Source: an uncultured Oscillibacter sp. (lineage in GTDB: Bacteria > Bacillota > Clostridia > Oscillospirales > Oscillospiraceae). Taken from it: a DNA stretch of 36,694 nt. Location: contig CAJOHW010000012.1 in assembly GCA_905234565.1 (NCBI GenBank), positions 1 through 36,694 on the forward strand, in the 5' to 3' direction. Under the pieces are notes generated by a model, which was not told the DNA's origin, ran no database searches, and saw only the letters and a list, made by a program, of their open reading frames with translations. Positions 24,094 to 33,051 of this stretch are shown here, one piece after another (the first letter of the stretch is position 1; each line of letters opens with the position of its first letter). Made by a program: the position numbers and the translations under genes.

Positions 24094-24127
24094 GGTTCTG
24101 CCGCCTCTCTGTTTGCGAAGTACGCTC

Positions 24128-24156
24128 ATCATACCAATTTCAGGGAATCCCGTCAA
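24128..24156 (-). promoter_or_regulatory. Sigma-A type promoter for the DUF3048 gene
   Basis: Minus-strand TTGACG (24151-24156) and TATGAT (24128-24133) with a 17-base spacer, about 35 bases before the ATG at 24093. Confidence 0.75.
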
Positions 24157-24206
24157 GGCGAAATTCCACAAAGTTCCCGTTTCCCCCTACCCAAACCCGC
24201 ACAAAA

Positions 24207-24218
24207 GGAGTATACTCC
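24207..24218 (+). promoter_or_regulatory. Palindrome over a possible -10 of the DUF4364 gene
   Basis: GGAGTATACTCC is a perfect 12-base palindrome containing a TATACT that could be a -10 hexamer (24211-24216). No good -35 is seen 17 bases upstream. It may be an operator or an activator-dependent promoter. Confidence 0.3.
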
Positions 24219-24243
24219 ATCCTATGAGAAGGAGGCGGTTCCT

Positions 24244-24771
24244 ATGCCCGGATTCATTCACGACCACCTGGATATCAAGTTTCTGCTCCTCTACATCACG
24301 TCCCACCTGGAAGAGCCGGTGCCCTATGCCACGATTTTGGAGCTGGCCCTGTGCGATGAGGGCGTGGGATACTTTGACTTTGCGGAGTGCCTGCACAGCC
24401 TGGTGGAGTCGGAGCATCTGACTCTGTCCGAGGACGGGCTGTACGCCCCCACGGAGAAGGGCTACCGCAACGCGGAGATCTGCGCGGACAGCCTGCCCTA
24501 CTCCGTGCGCTTAAAATGCGACCGGAATCTTCAGGAGTGGAACCGGAAGCTCCGCCGGAAACGGCAGGTCCGCACCTCCATGGAGAAGCGCAAGAACGGC
24601 ACCTACACCGTCCGCATGGTGCTGGACGATGATGTGGGCAACGTCATGGACCTGAAACTGGTGGCTCTCCGGGAGGATATGGCCCAAGTGCTGGCCCAGC
24701 GCTTTGAGCGGTCCCCGGAGAAGATCTATACCCGGCTTATGGACTTTCTCTTAGAGGAGGGGAAGTCCTGA
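24244..24771 (+). CDS. DUF4364 family protein, winged-helix type
   Basis: A 175-residue protein of the Clostridia-typical DUF4364 family. The N-terminal half has the look of a winged helix-turn-helix (LLYITSHLEEPVPYATILELAL to LTLSEDGLYAPTEKGYRNAE, about 14-77), suggesting a DNA-binding regulator. The C-terminal half (about 95-170) is a mixed strand and helix region. No target is known. ATG 24244 has AAGGAGG eight bases upstream. Its last 35 bases overlap the end of dnaE on the other strand. Confidence 0.88.
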   Translation: MPGFIHDHLDIKFLLLYITSHLEEPVPYATILELALCDEGVGYFDFAECLHSLVESEHLTLSEDGLYAPTEKGYRNAEICADSLPYSVRLKCDRNLQEWNRKLRRKRQVRTSMEKRKNGTYTVRMVLDDDVGNVMDLKLVALREDMAQVLAQRFERSPEKIYTRLMDFLLEEGKS

Positions 24772-27700
24772 CAGCCACGTTTTCCTCTCCCAGTACCTCC
24801 CGGGCTTCCCGCAGCAGGGCCTGATGGAGCAGCACACGGGCCTGATAGACCTTCCGGGTATCCGCCATGCGCATTTTTACCGGGGTGCTTCCGGGGAACA
24901 TATGGAACACCAGCCGCATATGCCGGGTTTTCGGGTCCTCCAAACCGGGCAGCTTCAAATAGAGAATGCTGTCCCCTGTCCAGCCGCCGTCCTGTCTCTG
25001 GGACGGCGGCTGTGCCGTCTCCAGGGAGCAGGCGGAGTCACAGAGGATCTGAGGGGCCTTCTCGTCCCGGACGGACAGCCGGCCGGAGGCCAGAATCAGC
25101 TGGTTCTCCTTCAAATACGCCCCGCTGTTTTCCAAACACCGGGCAAAGCACAGCAGTTCGATGGCGGCGGTGTCATCCTCCACGGTGACATAGGCCATGA
25201 GGGTGTTGTTCTTCGTGGTCCGCACCCGGCTGGACGTGACAATGCCCGCCACGGTGATCTGCTGTCCGTCGGAGAAGCGGACCGGGCCGTCGTCCCGGGA
25301 GAAGTCCTGTAAAATGGCGGCGATAGGAGGAACCCCCATGGACTCTAAGGCCTTCCGGTGGGACTGAACCGGGTGTCCGGACAAGTACAGCCCCGTAGTC
25401 TCCCGCTCCATGAGCATCCGCTCCTGGGGGGAGAACTCCGGAATGTCCGGCAGGGGGATCTCCCGGATCGCCTCCGCGCTGGCGCTGGAGAAGAAGTCCA
25501 GCTGGCCCTCCAAGTTCTTCTTCTGCCGGGAGGCCGCGGCGTCTAAGACGGATTCGCAGACTTTTAGGAGCTGGGACCGCCGCGCCCCGGTGGAGTCGAA
25601 GGCCCCGGCCCGGATCAGGTTTTCCACTGCCCGACGGTTCATCTCGGTTCCATTGCACCGCTCACAAAAGTCGTATAAGGACCGGAAGGGCCCCTTTTCC
25701 CGCTCTTTCAAGACCGCCTGGATAAATCCCCGGCCGATGTTCTTAATGGCCACCAGGCCGAAGCGGATGCCTCCCTCCTCCACGGTGAAGCCGTCCCGGG
25801 AGGCGTTGACGTCCGGGGGCAGCAGGGCGATGCCCATGTCCCGGCACTCGTTGATATACCCCGCCACCTTGTCGGAGTTGTCCAGCACGGAGGTTAGGAG
25901 GGCCGCCATGTACTCCCGGGGATGGTGGCATTTGAACCAGGCGGTCTGATAAGCCACCACGGCGTAGGCCACGGCGTGGGCCTTGTTAAAGGCGTAGTTG
26001 GCAAAGTCGTAGATCTCCTGGTAAATGGCTTCCGCCACCGGTTCCGGGATGCCGTTGGCCACGCACCCGGAGATGTTCCGGTCCGGATCCCCGTGGATGA
26101 AGGCGTCCTTTTCCTTTTGAATCTGGGAGGCCTTCTTCTTGGAGATGGCCCGGCGCACCATGTCCGCCTGTCCCAGGGAATAGCCGCCCAATTTCTGGAA
26201 GATCTGGATCACCTGCTCCTGATAGACAATACAGCCGTAGGTGACGGAGAGGATGGGTTCCAGGGACGGGTGACGGTAAGTGACGAGCTTGGGATCCTGG
26301 GAACAGGCGATAAACTTGGGGATGGAATCCATCGGCCCCGGGCGGTACAGGGCGATGACGGCGGTGATGTCCTCAATGCTCTTGGGTTTCAGCCCCACGC
26401 AGACCCCCGTCATGCCGGCGGACTCGATCTGAAAGACCCCGGAGGTCTTTCCGGCGGCGATCATCCGGAAGGTGTCCGGATCGTCCTCCGGAATGCTGTC
26501 CAGCCGGAACTCCGGCTGGCGCTCCTGTAACATCTTCACCGCGTCGTCCAACACTGTCAGGTTCCGCAGGCCCAAAAAGTCCATTTTCAGGAGGCCCAGT
26601 TCTTCCAGGGTAGTCATGACGTACTGGCAGACCACGGTATCATCGTTTTTCGCCAGGGGCACGTACTCATAGACCGGGTGCTTTGTGATCACCACGCCGG
26701 CGGCGTGGGTGGAAGCGTTCCGGGGCATTCCCTCCAACGCCTTGGCGGTGTCGATGAGCTTTTTTACCTTCGGATCGTTCTCATAGAGATCGCTGAGGGG
26801 CTTTGAAAGACGCAGGGCGTCGTCTAAAGTGATGTGGAGGGCAAAGGGCACCTGTTTCGCAATCTGGTCCGCCTCCGCATAGGGGAAGTTCATCACCCGG
26901 GCCACGTCCCGAATCACCGCCCGGGCCGCCATGGTGCCAAAGGTGACGATCTGGGCCACCCGGTCCTCCCCGTACTTCCGCCGGACGTAGTCCACCACCT
27001 CGCCCCGGCGGGTGTCGCCGAAATCCATGTCGATATCCGGCATACTCACCCGCTCCGGGTTCAAAAACCGCTCAAAATAAAGGCTGTATTTCACCGGATC
27101 CACGTCGGTGATCCCCAGGCAGTAGGACACCATGGACCCCGCCGCGCTGCCCCGGCCCGGTCCCACAGGGATCCCCTGGCTCTTGGCGTAGCGCACAAAG
27201 TCGGACACAATGAGGAAGTAGTCCGTAAAGCCCATCTTCTCGATCATGTCCTGCTCATAGGACAGCTGGGCGCGGTGCTGGTCCGAGTCTCCGTAGCGGG
27301 TCCGGTAGCCCTCGTCGCACAGCTTTTTCAGATAGGAGAAGCTGTCATACCCCGGCGGCAGCTGAAATTCCGGCAGGTGGTATTTCCCAAAGGTAAAGGA
27401 GACATTGCACCTCTCCGCGATTTTCCCGGTGTTCTCCACGGCCTTCTCATAGCCGGAGAACAGGGCCGCCATCTCCGCCTCGCTTCGCAGGTAGAAGTTG
27501 CGGGGCTCATAGCGCATCCGGTTCTCGTCGTCTAAGGTTTTCCCCGTCTGGATGCACAGCAGCACGTCATGGGCCTCCGCGTCCTCCCGGCGCAGATAGT
27601 GGGCGTCGTTGGTGCAGACCATGGGCAGGCCCGTCTCCTGGTGGAGCCGGAGGATCCCCCGGTTCACCTCCCTCTGGGCGGGGATGCCGTGGTCCTGAAG

Positions 27701-28225
27701 TTCCAGATAGAAGCGGTCCGGTCCGAAGATCCCAGAGAGTTCCAGGGCGAAGTCTTTTGCGGCGGCGTACTCCCCGTTCCGCAGCAGCCGGGGGATCTCC
27801 CCCGCGAGGCACGCGGACAGGCAAATCAGCCCGCCGCTGTGGGCTTTTAATAGTTCCATATCGATCCGGGGACGGACGTAGAACCCCTCCACCCAGGCCA
27901 TGGACACCATGTAGGACAGGTTCCGGTAGCCCTCCTCGTTTTCACACAGCAGCACCAAGTGGCGGCTCTCGGCGTCGAACTCGTGGACCTTGTCGAACCG
28001 GGTGCGGCCCCGGGGGGTCATATAGACCTCACAGCCGATGATGGGCTTGATGCCCGCCTCCTGGCAGGCCCGGTAGAAGTCGATAACGCCGTACATGACG
28101 CCGTGATCCGTAATGGCGCAGGCGGTTTGGCCCAGTTCTTTTAAGATGCCGGGCAGATCCCGGATGCGGCAGGCCCCGTCTAACAGGCTGTACTCCGTAT
28201 GGACGTGTAAGTGGACAAAGGACAT
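24737..28225 (-). CDS. dnaE: DNA polymerase III alpha subunit DnaE
   Basis: C-family DNA polymerase, 1162 residues. Domains in order: PHP domain with HLHVHTEYSLLDG and CAITDHGVMYG, palm with catalytic Asp residues in PDIDMDFGD and a further Asp in LKMDFLGLRN, fingers with GVFQIESAGMTG, a helix-hairpin-helix region, and an OB-fold near the C terminus (about 970-1060) with VTVAGIVTSSRVRTTKNN-like spacing. Firmicutes carry PolC as the main replicase, with DnaE extending primers; polC is not in this window. ATG 28225 (MSFVHLH) with GGGGG upstream is preferred to TTG 28246. Last gene of the hprK unit; its end overlaps the DUF4364 gene. Confidence 0.96.
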   Translation of the reverse strand: MSFVHLHVHTEYSLLDGACRIRDLPGILKELGQTACAITDHGVMYGVIDFYRACQEAGIKPIIGCEVYMTPRGRTRFDKVHEFDAESRHLVLLCENEEGYRNLSYMVSMAWVEGFYVRPRIDMELLKAHSGGLICLSACLAGEIPRLLRNGEYAAAKDFALELSGIFGPDRFYLELQDHGIPAQREVNRGILRLHQETGLPMVCTNDAHYLRREDAEAHDVLLCIQTGKTLDDENRMRYEPRNFYLRSEAEMAALFSGYEKAVENTGKIAERCNVSFTFGKYHLPEFQLPPGYDSFSYLKKLCDEGYRTRYGDSDQHRAQLSYEQDMIEKMGFTDYFLIVSDFVRYAKSQGIPVGPGRGSAAGSMVSYCLGITDVDPVKYSLYFERFLNPERVSMPDIDMDFGDTRRGEVVDYVRRKYGEDRVAQIVTFGTMAARAVIRDVARVMNFPYAEADQIAKQVPFALHITLDDALRLSKPLSDLYENDPKVKKLIDTAKALEGMPRNASTHAAGVVITKHPVYEYVPLAKNDDTVVCQYVMTTLEELGLLKMDFLGLRNLTVLDDAVKMLQERQPEFRLDSIPEDDPDTFRMIAAGKTSGVFQIESAGMTGVCVGLKPKSIEDITAVIALYRPGPMDSIPKFIACSQDPKLVTYRHPSLEPILSVTYGCIVYQEQVIQIFQKLGGYSLGQADMVRRAISKKKASQIQKEKDAFIHGDPDRNISGCVANGIPEPVAEAIYQEIYDFANYAFNKAHAVAYAVVAYQTAWFKCHHPREYMAALLTSVLDNSDKVAGYINECRDMGIALLPPDVNASRDGFTVEEGGIRFGLVAIKNIGRGFIQAVLKEREKGPFRSLYDFCERCNGTEMNRRAVENLIRAGAFDSTGARRSQLLKVCESVLDAAASRQKKNLEGQLDFFSSASAEAIREIPLPDIPEFSPQERMLMERETTGLYLSGHPVQSHRKALESMGVPPIAAILQDFSRDDGPVRFSDGQQITVAGIVTSSRVRTTKNNTLMAYVTVEDDTAAIELLCFARCLENSGAYLKENQLILASGRLSVRDEKAPQILCDSACSLETAQPPSQRQDGGWTGDSILYLKLPGLEDPKTRHMRLVFHMFPGSTPVKMRMADTRKVYQARVLLHQALLREAREVLGEENVAVRTSPPLRESP

Positions 28226-28282
28226 CAGGGATCCCCCTTTTTTCAAGAAAGTATCAAGCGTTTTCCGACGTGTCGGCGTATC

Positions 28283-28726
28283 TTACGCCTCCCGCTCTTG
28301 AAGCATCTGTTCCACCATCTCCACCGCCGTGACGATCATGATGGTGCAGTGGTTGGTGACGCCCATAGCTTTGGCGGCGGGGGTGGTGTCGTCCGGGACG
28401 AACTGCCGCTTCAAAAGCTCCTGACAGCGAAGGGCCCCGAAAGTCTCCCGGAAGTTCGCCTGCAAGGTCTTGGAGAGCCCAATGGTCCGCTTTTTGCCTC
28501 CCGCCGGGTCCGCGGGATCCACCGGCGTCAGCAGCCCCAGCACCATCACGGCCCCGGACACGGCCCCGCACAGTTCCCCCGTCCCGGCTCCGGCCCCGAA
28601 CCCCGCGCCGAGGTTCATGCACGCCTGTTCTTCCAAGCCCGTCAGATCCGAAAACGCCGCCAAAACGCTCTGACAGCAGTTGTATCCCTGTTTGTGGTAC
28701 TCGTTGGCCTTTTCACAGCGGTTCAT
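28283..28726 (-). CDS. C_GCAxxG_C_C family (putative redox) protein
   Basis: A 147-residue protein with the conserved cysteine and glycine pattern of the C_GCAxxG_C_C family: GYNCCQSVLAAF (14-25), LGAGFGAGAGTGELCGAVSGA with its central Cys, and a later GALRCQELL plus a Cys in TNHCTIM. The cysteine set suggests a redox or metal role; some relatives sit beside oxidoreductases, but the function is not established. ATG 28726 follows AAAGGAG. It lies between whiA and dnaE with gaps of 34 and 57 bases. Confidence 0.88.
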   Translation of the reverse strand: MNRCEKANEYHKQGYNCCQSVLAAFSDLTGLEEQACMNLGAGFGAGAGTGELCGAVSGAVMVLGLLTPVDPADPAGGKKRTIGLSKTLQANFRETFGALRCQELLKRQFVPDDTTPAAKAMGVTNHCTIMIVTAVEMVEQMLQEREA

Positions 28727-28760
28727 GGTGCTTCTCCTTTCCAGCTTTTGTGTCGTTCTC

Positions 28761-29654
28761 TTACAGCCCCCTGGCCAGTTCCGTCAATTTGCGCAGACGG
28801 TGGTTCAGGCAGGATTTGGTCACCGGGGGATCGAACTCCTCCGCCAGCTCACTGAGCGTCAGTTCCGGGAATTCCAAGCGCAGGGCGGCGGTGGCTTGCA
28901 GCTTGTCCGACAGCCCCTCTAAGAGCGACGCCTCCTGGAGCTTCCGGATGGCCTCCATCTGTTCCCGGGAGGCCTCCACCGCCTTGTCCACGTTGGCGGT
29001 GTCGCAGTTCAGCCGGCGGTTGACGCTGTTGCGCAGGTCCTTTTCCAGCTTCGCCGTCATAACCCGCATGGCGGAGACCGGCGCGCCGATGAGGGTCAGG
29101 AAATCCGCGATCTGATCACTCTGCTTAAAATAGGTGATGGAGCTTCCGTTCCGGGAAAGGTTCTTGGAAGGATAGCCCAGATCCCGCAGCAATACTTCCA
29201 GTTCCCGGCCCACCTGGGCGTGGGAGGTATTCAATTCCATGTGGTAGCGCTTTTCCGGATCCGTGACGCTGCCTCCGGCGAAAAACGCCCCCCGCAGAAA
29301 CGAGGCCCGGCAGCAGTCCTCTTCCAGCAGGGCGTAGTTCATGTGGAGCACCGGGTGGTTCTCACAGCCCAGCAGTTCCCGCAGCCGCAGCAGCTTGTCC
29401 CGGTCCGTCAGACGAAAGATCCGCTTCCCCGGCTGGTCCGGCTGGGGCAGGGCGTCGAAGCGCAGACGGAAGGCCTTGCGGAACAGTCCCGGCAGACGGT
29501 CCGCGAAGGCGGCGTTTTCCGTGATGATCCGGACCTCCCCGCTCTGGAAGGTGTTGCAGTAGAGCAGAATGCCGTAGGCCTCCGCCCTGGCACAGCAGGG
29601 CCTTTGCACCGGGACGCGGCACAGTTCCAGTTTTGTCTCATAGGAAAAGGACAC
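28761..29654 (-). CDS. whiA: WhiA-type DNA-binding protein
   Basis: A 297-residue WhiA protein. The N-terminal part is a LAGLIDADG-homing-endonuclease-like fold without catalytic activity (FLRGAFFAGGSVTDPEKRYH near 120-140). The C-terminal helix-turn-helix includes LTLSELAEEFDPPVTKSCLNHRL. In Actinobacteria it activates sporulation genes; in Firmicutes it affects division and chromosome segregation. Start: GTG 29654 with AAAGGAGG six bases upstream. It follows rapZ after 66 bases. Confidence 0.95.
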   Translation of the reverse strand: MSFSYETKLELCRVPVQRPCCARAEAYGILLYCNTFQSGEVRIITENAAFADRLPGLFRKAFRLRFDALPQPDQPGKRIFRLTDRDKLLRLRELLGCENHPVLHMNYALLEEDCCRASFLRGAFFAGGSVTDPEKRYHMELNTSHAQVGRELEVLLRDLGYPSKNLSRNGSSITYFKQSDQIADFLTLIGAPVSAMRVMTAKLEKDLRNSVNRRLNCDTANVDKAVEASREQMEAIRKLQEASLLEGLSDKLQATAALRLEFPELTLSELAEEFDPPVTKSCLNHRLRKLTELARGL

Positions 29655-29720
29655 AGGCCGCCTCCTTTCACGGGAATCCGTACTTGAAACCAGTATCCAA
29701 AACGCTTTTTGATGACAGTA

Positions 29721-30599
29721 TCAGTTTCCCAGGGTATAGTCTCCCCGGCCCATATCCCGGTGGATCTCCGTGACCGGATAGCCCAGATCCCGGATCTTCC
29801 GGGCCAGGGCGTGGGCGATGGACACGGAGCGGTGATGCCCTCCGGTACAGCCCACGGCAATGGACAGCCCTGTCTTTCCCTCCTCCGCGTACAGGGGCAG
29901 GGTCAGGGACAACAGGCTTTCCAGCCGTTCCAGGAACTCCCCGGTCTGGCGGAAGCCGAACACATAGCTGAACACCCCTTCATCCAGCCCCGTCTGGTCC
30001 CGCAGTTCCTCTATGTAGAAGGGGTTCGGCATGAACCGCACGTCAAAGACCAGATCCGCCTCCATGGGAATACCGTACTTAAAGCCGAAGGACAGCACGT
30101 TTACGGTCATGCCCCCCTGCTGGCCCTCCTCGCCGAAACGGTTGAGCAGTTCCTGGCGGAGGCGGGCGGTGGAGATCCGGGAGGTGTCGATGACCACATC
30201 CGCCCGCTGGCGGACTGGCTCCATGCGCTCCCGTTCCAGCCGCACCGCCGCCTCTAAGGAATCCGCCTGATCCCGCAGGGGATGACGGCGGCGGCTCTCC
30301 TTGTAGCGGTGGATCACCACCTCCGTCTCCGCTTCCAAAAACAGCAGACGGCAGATACGCTCCATGCCCTTGAGCTTCTCCAACACCTCAAAGAAGCCGG
30401 ACAGGGAGTCGTCCGTCCGCACGTCGTACACCAAAGCAATGCGGCTGTACCGTCCTCCGCCTCCGGCGCAGAACTCCGCGAATTTCAAAATCATGGCGGC
30501 GGGCATATTGTCCACAATATAGAAGCCCATATCCTCCAAAAAGGAGGCGGCCTTGCTCTTTCCCGCTCCGGACAGGCCGGATATGATCAAAATCTCCAT
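29721..30599 (-). CDS. rapZ: RapZ/YvcJ-type nucleotide-binding protein
   Basis: A 292-residue P-loop protein. GLSGAGKS (8-15) binds nucleotide, followed by SFLEDMGFYIVDNMP, YDVRTDD, LFLEAETEVVIHRYKESRR, VIDTS and the C-terminal GCTGGHHRSV. In Enterobacteria RapZ guides RNase E to small RNAs of amino-sugar synthesis; in Firmicutes YvcJ is less understood but hydrolyses GTP and links to envelope control. ATG 30599 with AAAGGAGG seven bases upstream. It starts 14 bases after murB. The usual next gene, yvcK, is missing; whiA follows directly. Confidence 0.95.
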   Translation of the reverse strand: MEILIISGLSGAGKSKAASFLEDMGFYIVDNMPAAMILKFAEFCAGGGGRYSRIALVYDVRTDDSLSGFFEVLEKLKGMERICRLLFLEAETEVVIHRYKESRRRHPLRDQADSLEAAVRLERERMEPVRQRADVVIDTSRISTARLRQELLNRFGEEGQQGGMTVNVLSFGFKYGIPMEADLVFDVRFMPNPFYIEELRDQTGLDEGVFSYVFGFRQTGEFLERLESLLSLTLPLYAEEGKTGLSIAVGCTGGHHRSVSIAHALARKIRDLGYPVTEIHRDMGRGDYTLGN

Positions 30600-30613
30600 G
30601 GACTGCCCTCCTT

Positions 30614-31531
30614 TTACCGGATGATCCGGACCTCTGGCTCCAACTCCACGCCGGTCTGGTCCTTCACCCGCTTTTGTACTTCTTGTATCAGGGCCAGCAC
30701 GTCGGCGCAAGCGGCACTCCCCCGGTTAATGAGGAATCCCGCGTGCTTTTGGGACACCTCCGCCCCGCCGATCCGCAGTCCCTTCAATCCGCACTGGTCA
30801 ATGAGGGTTCCGGCGTAATAGCCCTGGGGACGCTTGAAGGTGCTTCCGGCGCTGGGGAACTCCAAGGGCTGGGAGGCCCGCCGCCGGTCCATCAGCTCCC
30901 GCATTCTCTGACGGATCTGGGGTTCCTCTCCCGGTTCCAAGCGGAACCGGGCGGACAGCACCGCCGCCTCCGGGTTCTCCGTAAAGAGGCTGTGCCGGTA
31001 GCCCAGATCCAGATCCTTTCCTTCCACATACCGGACCCCTTCGCTGGGAAACAGGGCGGTGACGCCCAGCAGGACCTGGGACATCTCCCCGCCGTAGGCT
31101 CCGGCGTTCATGCACACCGCCCCGCCTACGGACCCGGGAATGCCGTGGGCGAATTCCAGCCCCGTCAGATGGGCAGTGCAGGCGTACTCTGCCGCCTGAC
31201 GCAAAAGGCACCCGGCCTCCGCCGTAAAAGTCCCCGATTCCTGCCCCGGCGCTATCCGCCGCAGTTCCCCGGTGTGGACCACCAGCCGGTCCAGTCCCTC
31301 ATCGGGAATCAGCAGATTGGTGCCGTTGCCCATGACAAAGGGGACAATCCCACACTGTCCGGCGATCTCCATCAGCCGGACAAACTGTTCCACGGTTCCG
31401 GGGAAGGCCATGCGTCTTGCGGGGCCCCCGATCCGGAAGGAGGTGTGGCGGGCCATGGGTTCCTCCGCCAGCATCTTCAACTCCGGCATCTCCCGGGAGA
31501 TCTCCCGGTCCAGCCGTTCCTGCCAATCCAT
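30614..31531 (-). CDS. murB: UDP-N-acetylenolpyruvoylglucosamine reductase
   Basis: FAD- and NADPH-dependent reductase making UDP-MurNAc. The FAD-binding segments MGNGTNLLIPDEGLDR and GIPGSVGGAVCMNAGAYGGE are clear. FPSAGSTFKRP holds the catalytic Ser, and the C-terminal VELEPEVRII supplies the conserved Glu. Length is 305 residues, usual for the shorter type II enzymes. It sits between hprK (95-base gap) and rapZ (14-base gap). Confidence 0.96.
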   Translation of the reverse strand: MDWQERLDREISREMPELKMLAEEPMARHTSFRIGGPARRMAFPGTVEQFVRLMEIAGQCGIVPFVMGNGTNLLIPDEGLDRLVVHTGELRRIAPGQESGTFTAEAGCLLRQAAEYACTAHLTGLEFAHGIPGSVGGAVCMNAGAYGGEMSQVLLGVTALFPSEGVRYVEGKDLDLGYRHSLFTENPEAAVLSARFRLEPGEEPQIRQRMRELMDRRRASQPLEFPSAGSTFKRPQGYYAGTLIDQCGLKGLRIGGAEVSQKHAGFLINRGSAACADVLALIQEVQKRVKDQTGVELEPEVRIIR

Positions 31532-31626
31532 TTCGCGGCATCTCCCTTCCCCAATCTGCTTTTCTCAGGATATGCGTAGTATATGCGCCGTTCTCCGGGA
31601 AAACACCCGGGAAGCTGTCCCGTCTG

Positions 31627-32562
31627 TCAGATGGGATCCATGCCGTCTGCCCGGCGGTCCACCCGGTCTGCCAGTTCCGCGGCGGCGTTGTGGCCGAATT
31701 TCCGCAGACGGTTGCTCATGGTGGCCACCTCCACAATGCTGGCTAAGTTCCGTCCAGGCCGCACGGGGATGGTATAGGTGGGGATGGGCACTTCCAGAAT
31801 CTCGGTATAGTGGGTTTCAATGCCCAGACGGTCATAGATTTTCTCCTGATCCCACTGTTCAAAGTGGATCACAAGGTCCAGGGGCGTCTCCACCTTGATG
31901 GCCCGCATTCCCAGGAGCTGGCGCACGTCGATGACGCCGATGCCCCGCAGCTCGATATAGTGCCGGATGACCTCCGGGGCGGTGCCCATGAGCTGGTTGG
32001 AGATCCGCCGCAGATCCACGCAGTCGTCCGCCACCAGCCGGTGGCCGCGCATGATGAGCTCCATGGCCACCTCGCTCTTGCCCACGCCGGACTCGCCGGT
32101 GATCATGACGCCCTCGCCGTAGATTTCCAGCAGCACCCCGTGCCAGCTGACGCAGGGAGCCAGGCGCCGGCTGAGAAACTCGATGGTGCGGCTGGTGAAG
32201 TCCACCGTGGTCTCCCGGCTTTGCAGCAGGGTCCGCTGGTGGGCCACGGCGCTCTCCATGCACTCCGGGAAGCAGGGCAGTCCCCGGGCGATGATCAAGG
32301 CGGGGATGTTGTATTGAAACAGGGCGTCAAAGCTTTTTCGGCGCTGCTGGGCGGTAAAGCCCCGGAGGTACATACTCTCCGCCTTGCCGATGACTTGCAG
32401 GCGGCGTGGGTCGAAGTAGTCGTAAAAATCATGGAACTGCAAACCGGGGCGGTTCACATCCTGAATGGTCAGAAACGTGGAATCATAATCCCTGCCCTTT
32501 TGCAGAACTTCCAGTCCCAAAGCCTCTACGTATTCCCGAATCGGCACACCCGTCTGCTTCAT
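31627..32562 (-). CDS. hprK: HPr kinase/phosphorylase
   Basis: Bifunctional sensor enzyme that phosphorylates and dephosphorylates Ser46 of HPr, driving carbon catabolite control. The N-terminal domain (1-130) is followed by the kinase domain with His141, P-loop GESGVGKS (156-163), DDCVDLRRI and the later GIGVIDVRQLLGMRAI signature. ATG 32562 (MKQTGVPIREY) gives 311 residues, the normal size, with GGGAG upstream. An in-frame ATG at 32631 would add 23 poorly conserved residues. First gene of the leftward hprK-murB-rapZ-whiA-dnaE unit. Confidence 0.96.
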   Translation of the reverse strand: MKQTGVPIREYVEALGLEVLQKGRDYDSTFLTIQDVNRPGLQFHDFYDYFDPRRLQVIGKAESMYLRGFTAQQRRKSFDALFQYNIPALIIARGLPCFPECMESAVAHQRTLLQSRETTVDFTSRTIEFLSRRLAPCVSWHGVLLEIYGEGVMITGESGVGKSEVAMELIMRGHRLVADDCVDLRRISNQLMGTAPEVIRHYIELRGIGVIDVRQLLGMRAIKVETPLDLVIHFEQWDQEKIYDRLGIETHYTEILEVPIPTYTIPVRPGRNLASIVEVATMSNRLRKFGHNAAAELADRVDRRADGMDPI

Positions 32563-32648
32563 GGCTTCTCCCTTGCCTTTCCGGCGCATGGTGCGCCCAT
32601 CCCTCCGCCGGGACTGCGTCGCCCGGACCAAATTCCAGTATCCTTTCT

Positions 32649-32677
32649 ATTATATCCGACTTTTCTCCAATCCGCAA
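32649..32677 (-). promoter_or_regulatory. Sigma-A type promoter for hprK
   Basis: Minus-strand TTGCGG (32672-32677) and TATAAT (32649-32654) with a 17-base spacer, about 87 bases before the hprK ATG. Confidence 0.75.
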
Positions 32678-32730
32678 TAGGCCGAAAAGGGCCCCTTGAC
32701 AAATTTTCGCGGATTTTCAGAAAAATATCC

Positions 32731-32759
32731 TTGCATTCCCGGCGGAATTCTGTTATTAT
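32731..32759 (+). promoter_or_regulatory. Sigma-A type promoter for rpmB
   Basis: TTGCAT (32731-32736) and TATTAT (32754-32759) with a 17-base spacer, about 54 bases before the rpmB ATG. It is back to back with the hprK promoter. Confidence 0.75.
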
Positions 32760-32812
32760 CAGGGTTGCGTTCTGATGGGCGCAGAGAATGAGGCAGCAAG
32801 GAGGTGCGGCAA

Positions 32813-33001
32813 ATGGCAAAGTGTGAATATTGCGGGAAGGGCGTGACCTTCGGGATCAAGGTGTCCCACTCCCACCGTCGGTCCAACCGTCCGTGGAAAC
32901 CCAACGTCAAGCGCGTCAAGGCGATTGTGGACGGCTCCCCCCGCCATGTGTACGTTTGTACCCGCTGCCTGCGTTCCGGCAAAGTGACGAGAGCTGTCTG
33001 A
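32813..33001 (+). CDS. rpmB: 50S ribosomal protein L28
   Basis: Small large-subunit ribosomal protein, 62 residues, beginning MAKCEYCGKG. Two CxxC pairs (CEYC at 4-7 and CTRC near 50-53) make this the zinc-binding form. The body SHSHRRSNRPWKPNVKRV is typical of L28. AAGGAGG at 32798-32804 is 8 bases before the ATG. A single-gene unit with its own promoter and terminator. Confidence 0.97.
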   Translation: MAKCEYCGKGVTFGIKVSHSHRRSNRPWKPNVKRVKAIVDGSPRHVYVCTRCLRSGKVTRAV

Positions 33002-33018
33002 TTCTTGCTGGAAAAGCT

Positions 33019-33051
33019 AAAATCCCGGACCTCACGGTCCGGGATTTTTTT
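33019..33051 (+). terminator. rpmB terminator
   Basis: Arms at 33019-33031 and 33036-33048 form a 13-bp stem with a TCAC loop, ending in a run of T at 33045-33051, 17 bases past the rpmB stop. The T run is also the start of the tandem repeat that follows. Confidence 0.92.

Noticed and set aside
32696-32701. Perfect TTGACA between hprK and rpmB
   Set aside because: No -10 hexamer at 16-18 bases; the TTGCAT-N17-TATTAT pair downstream is the better rpmB promoter.
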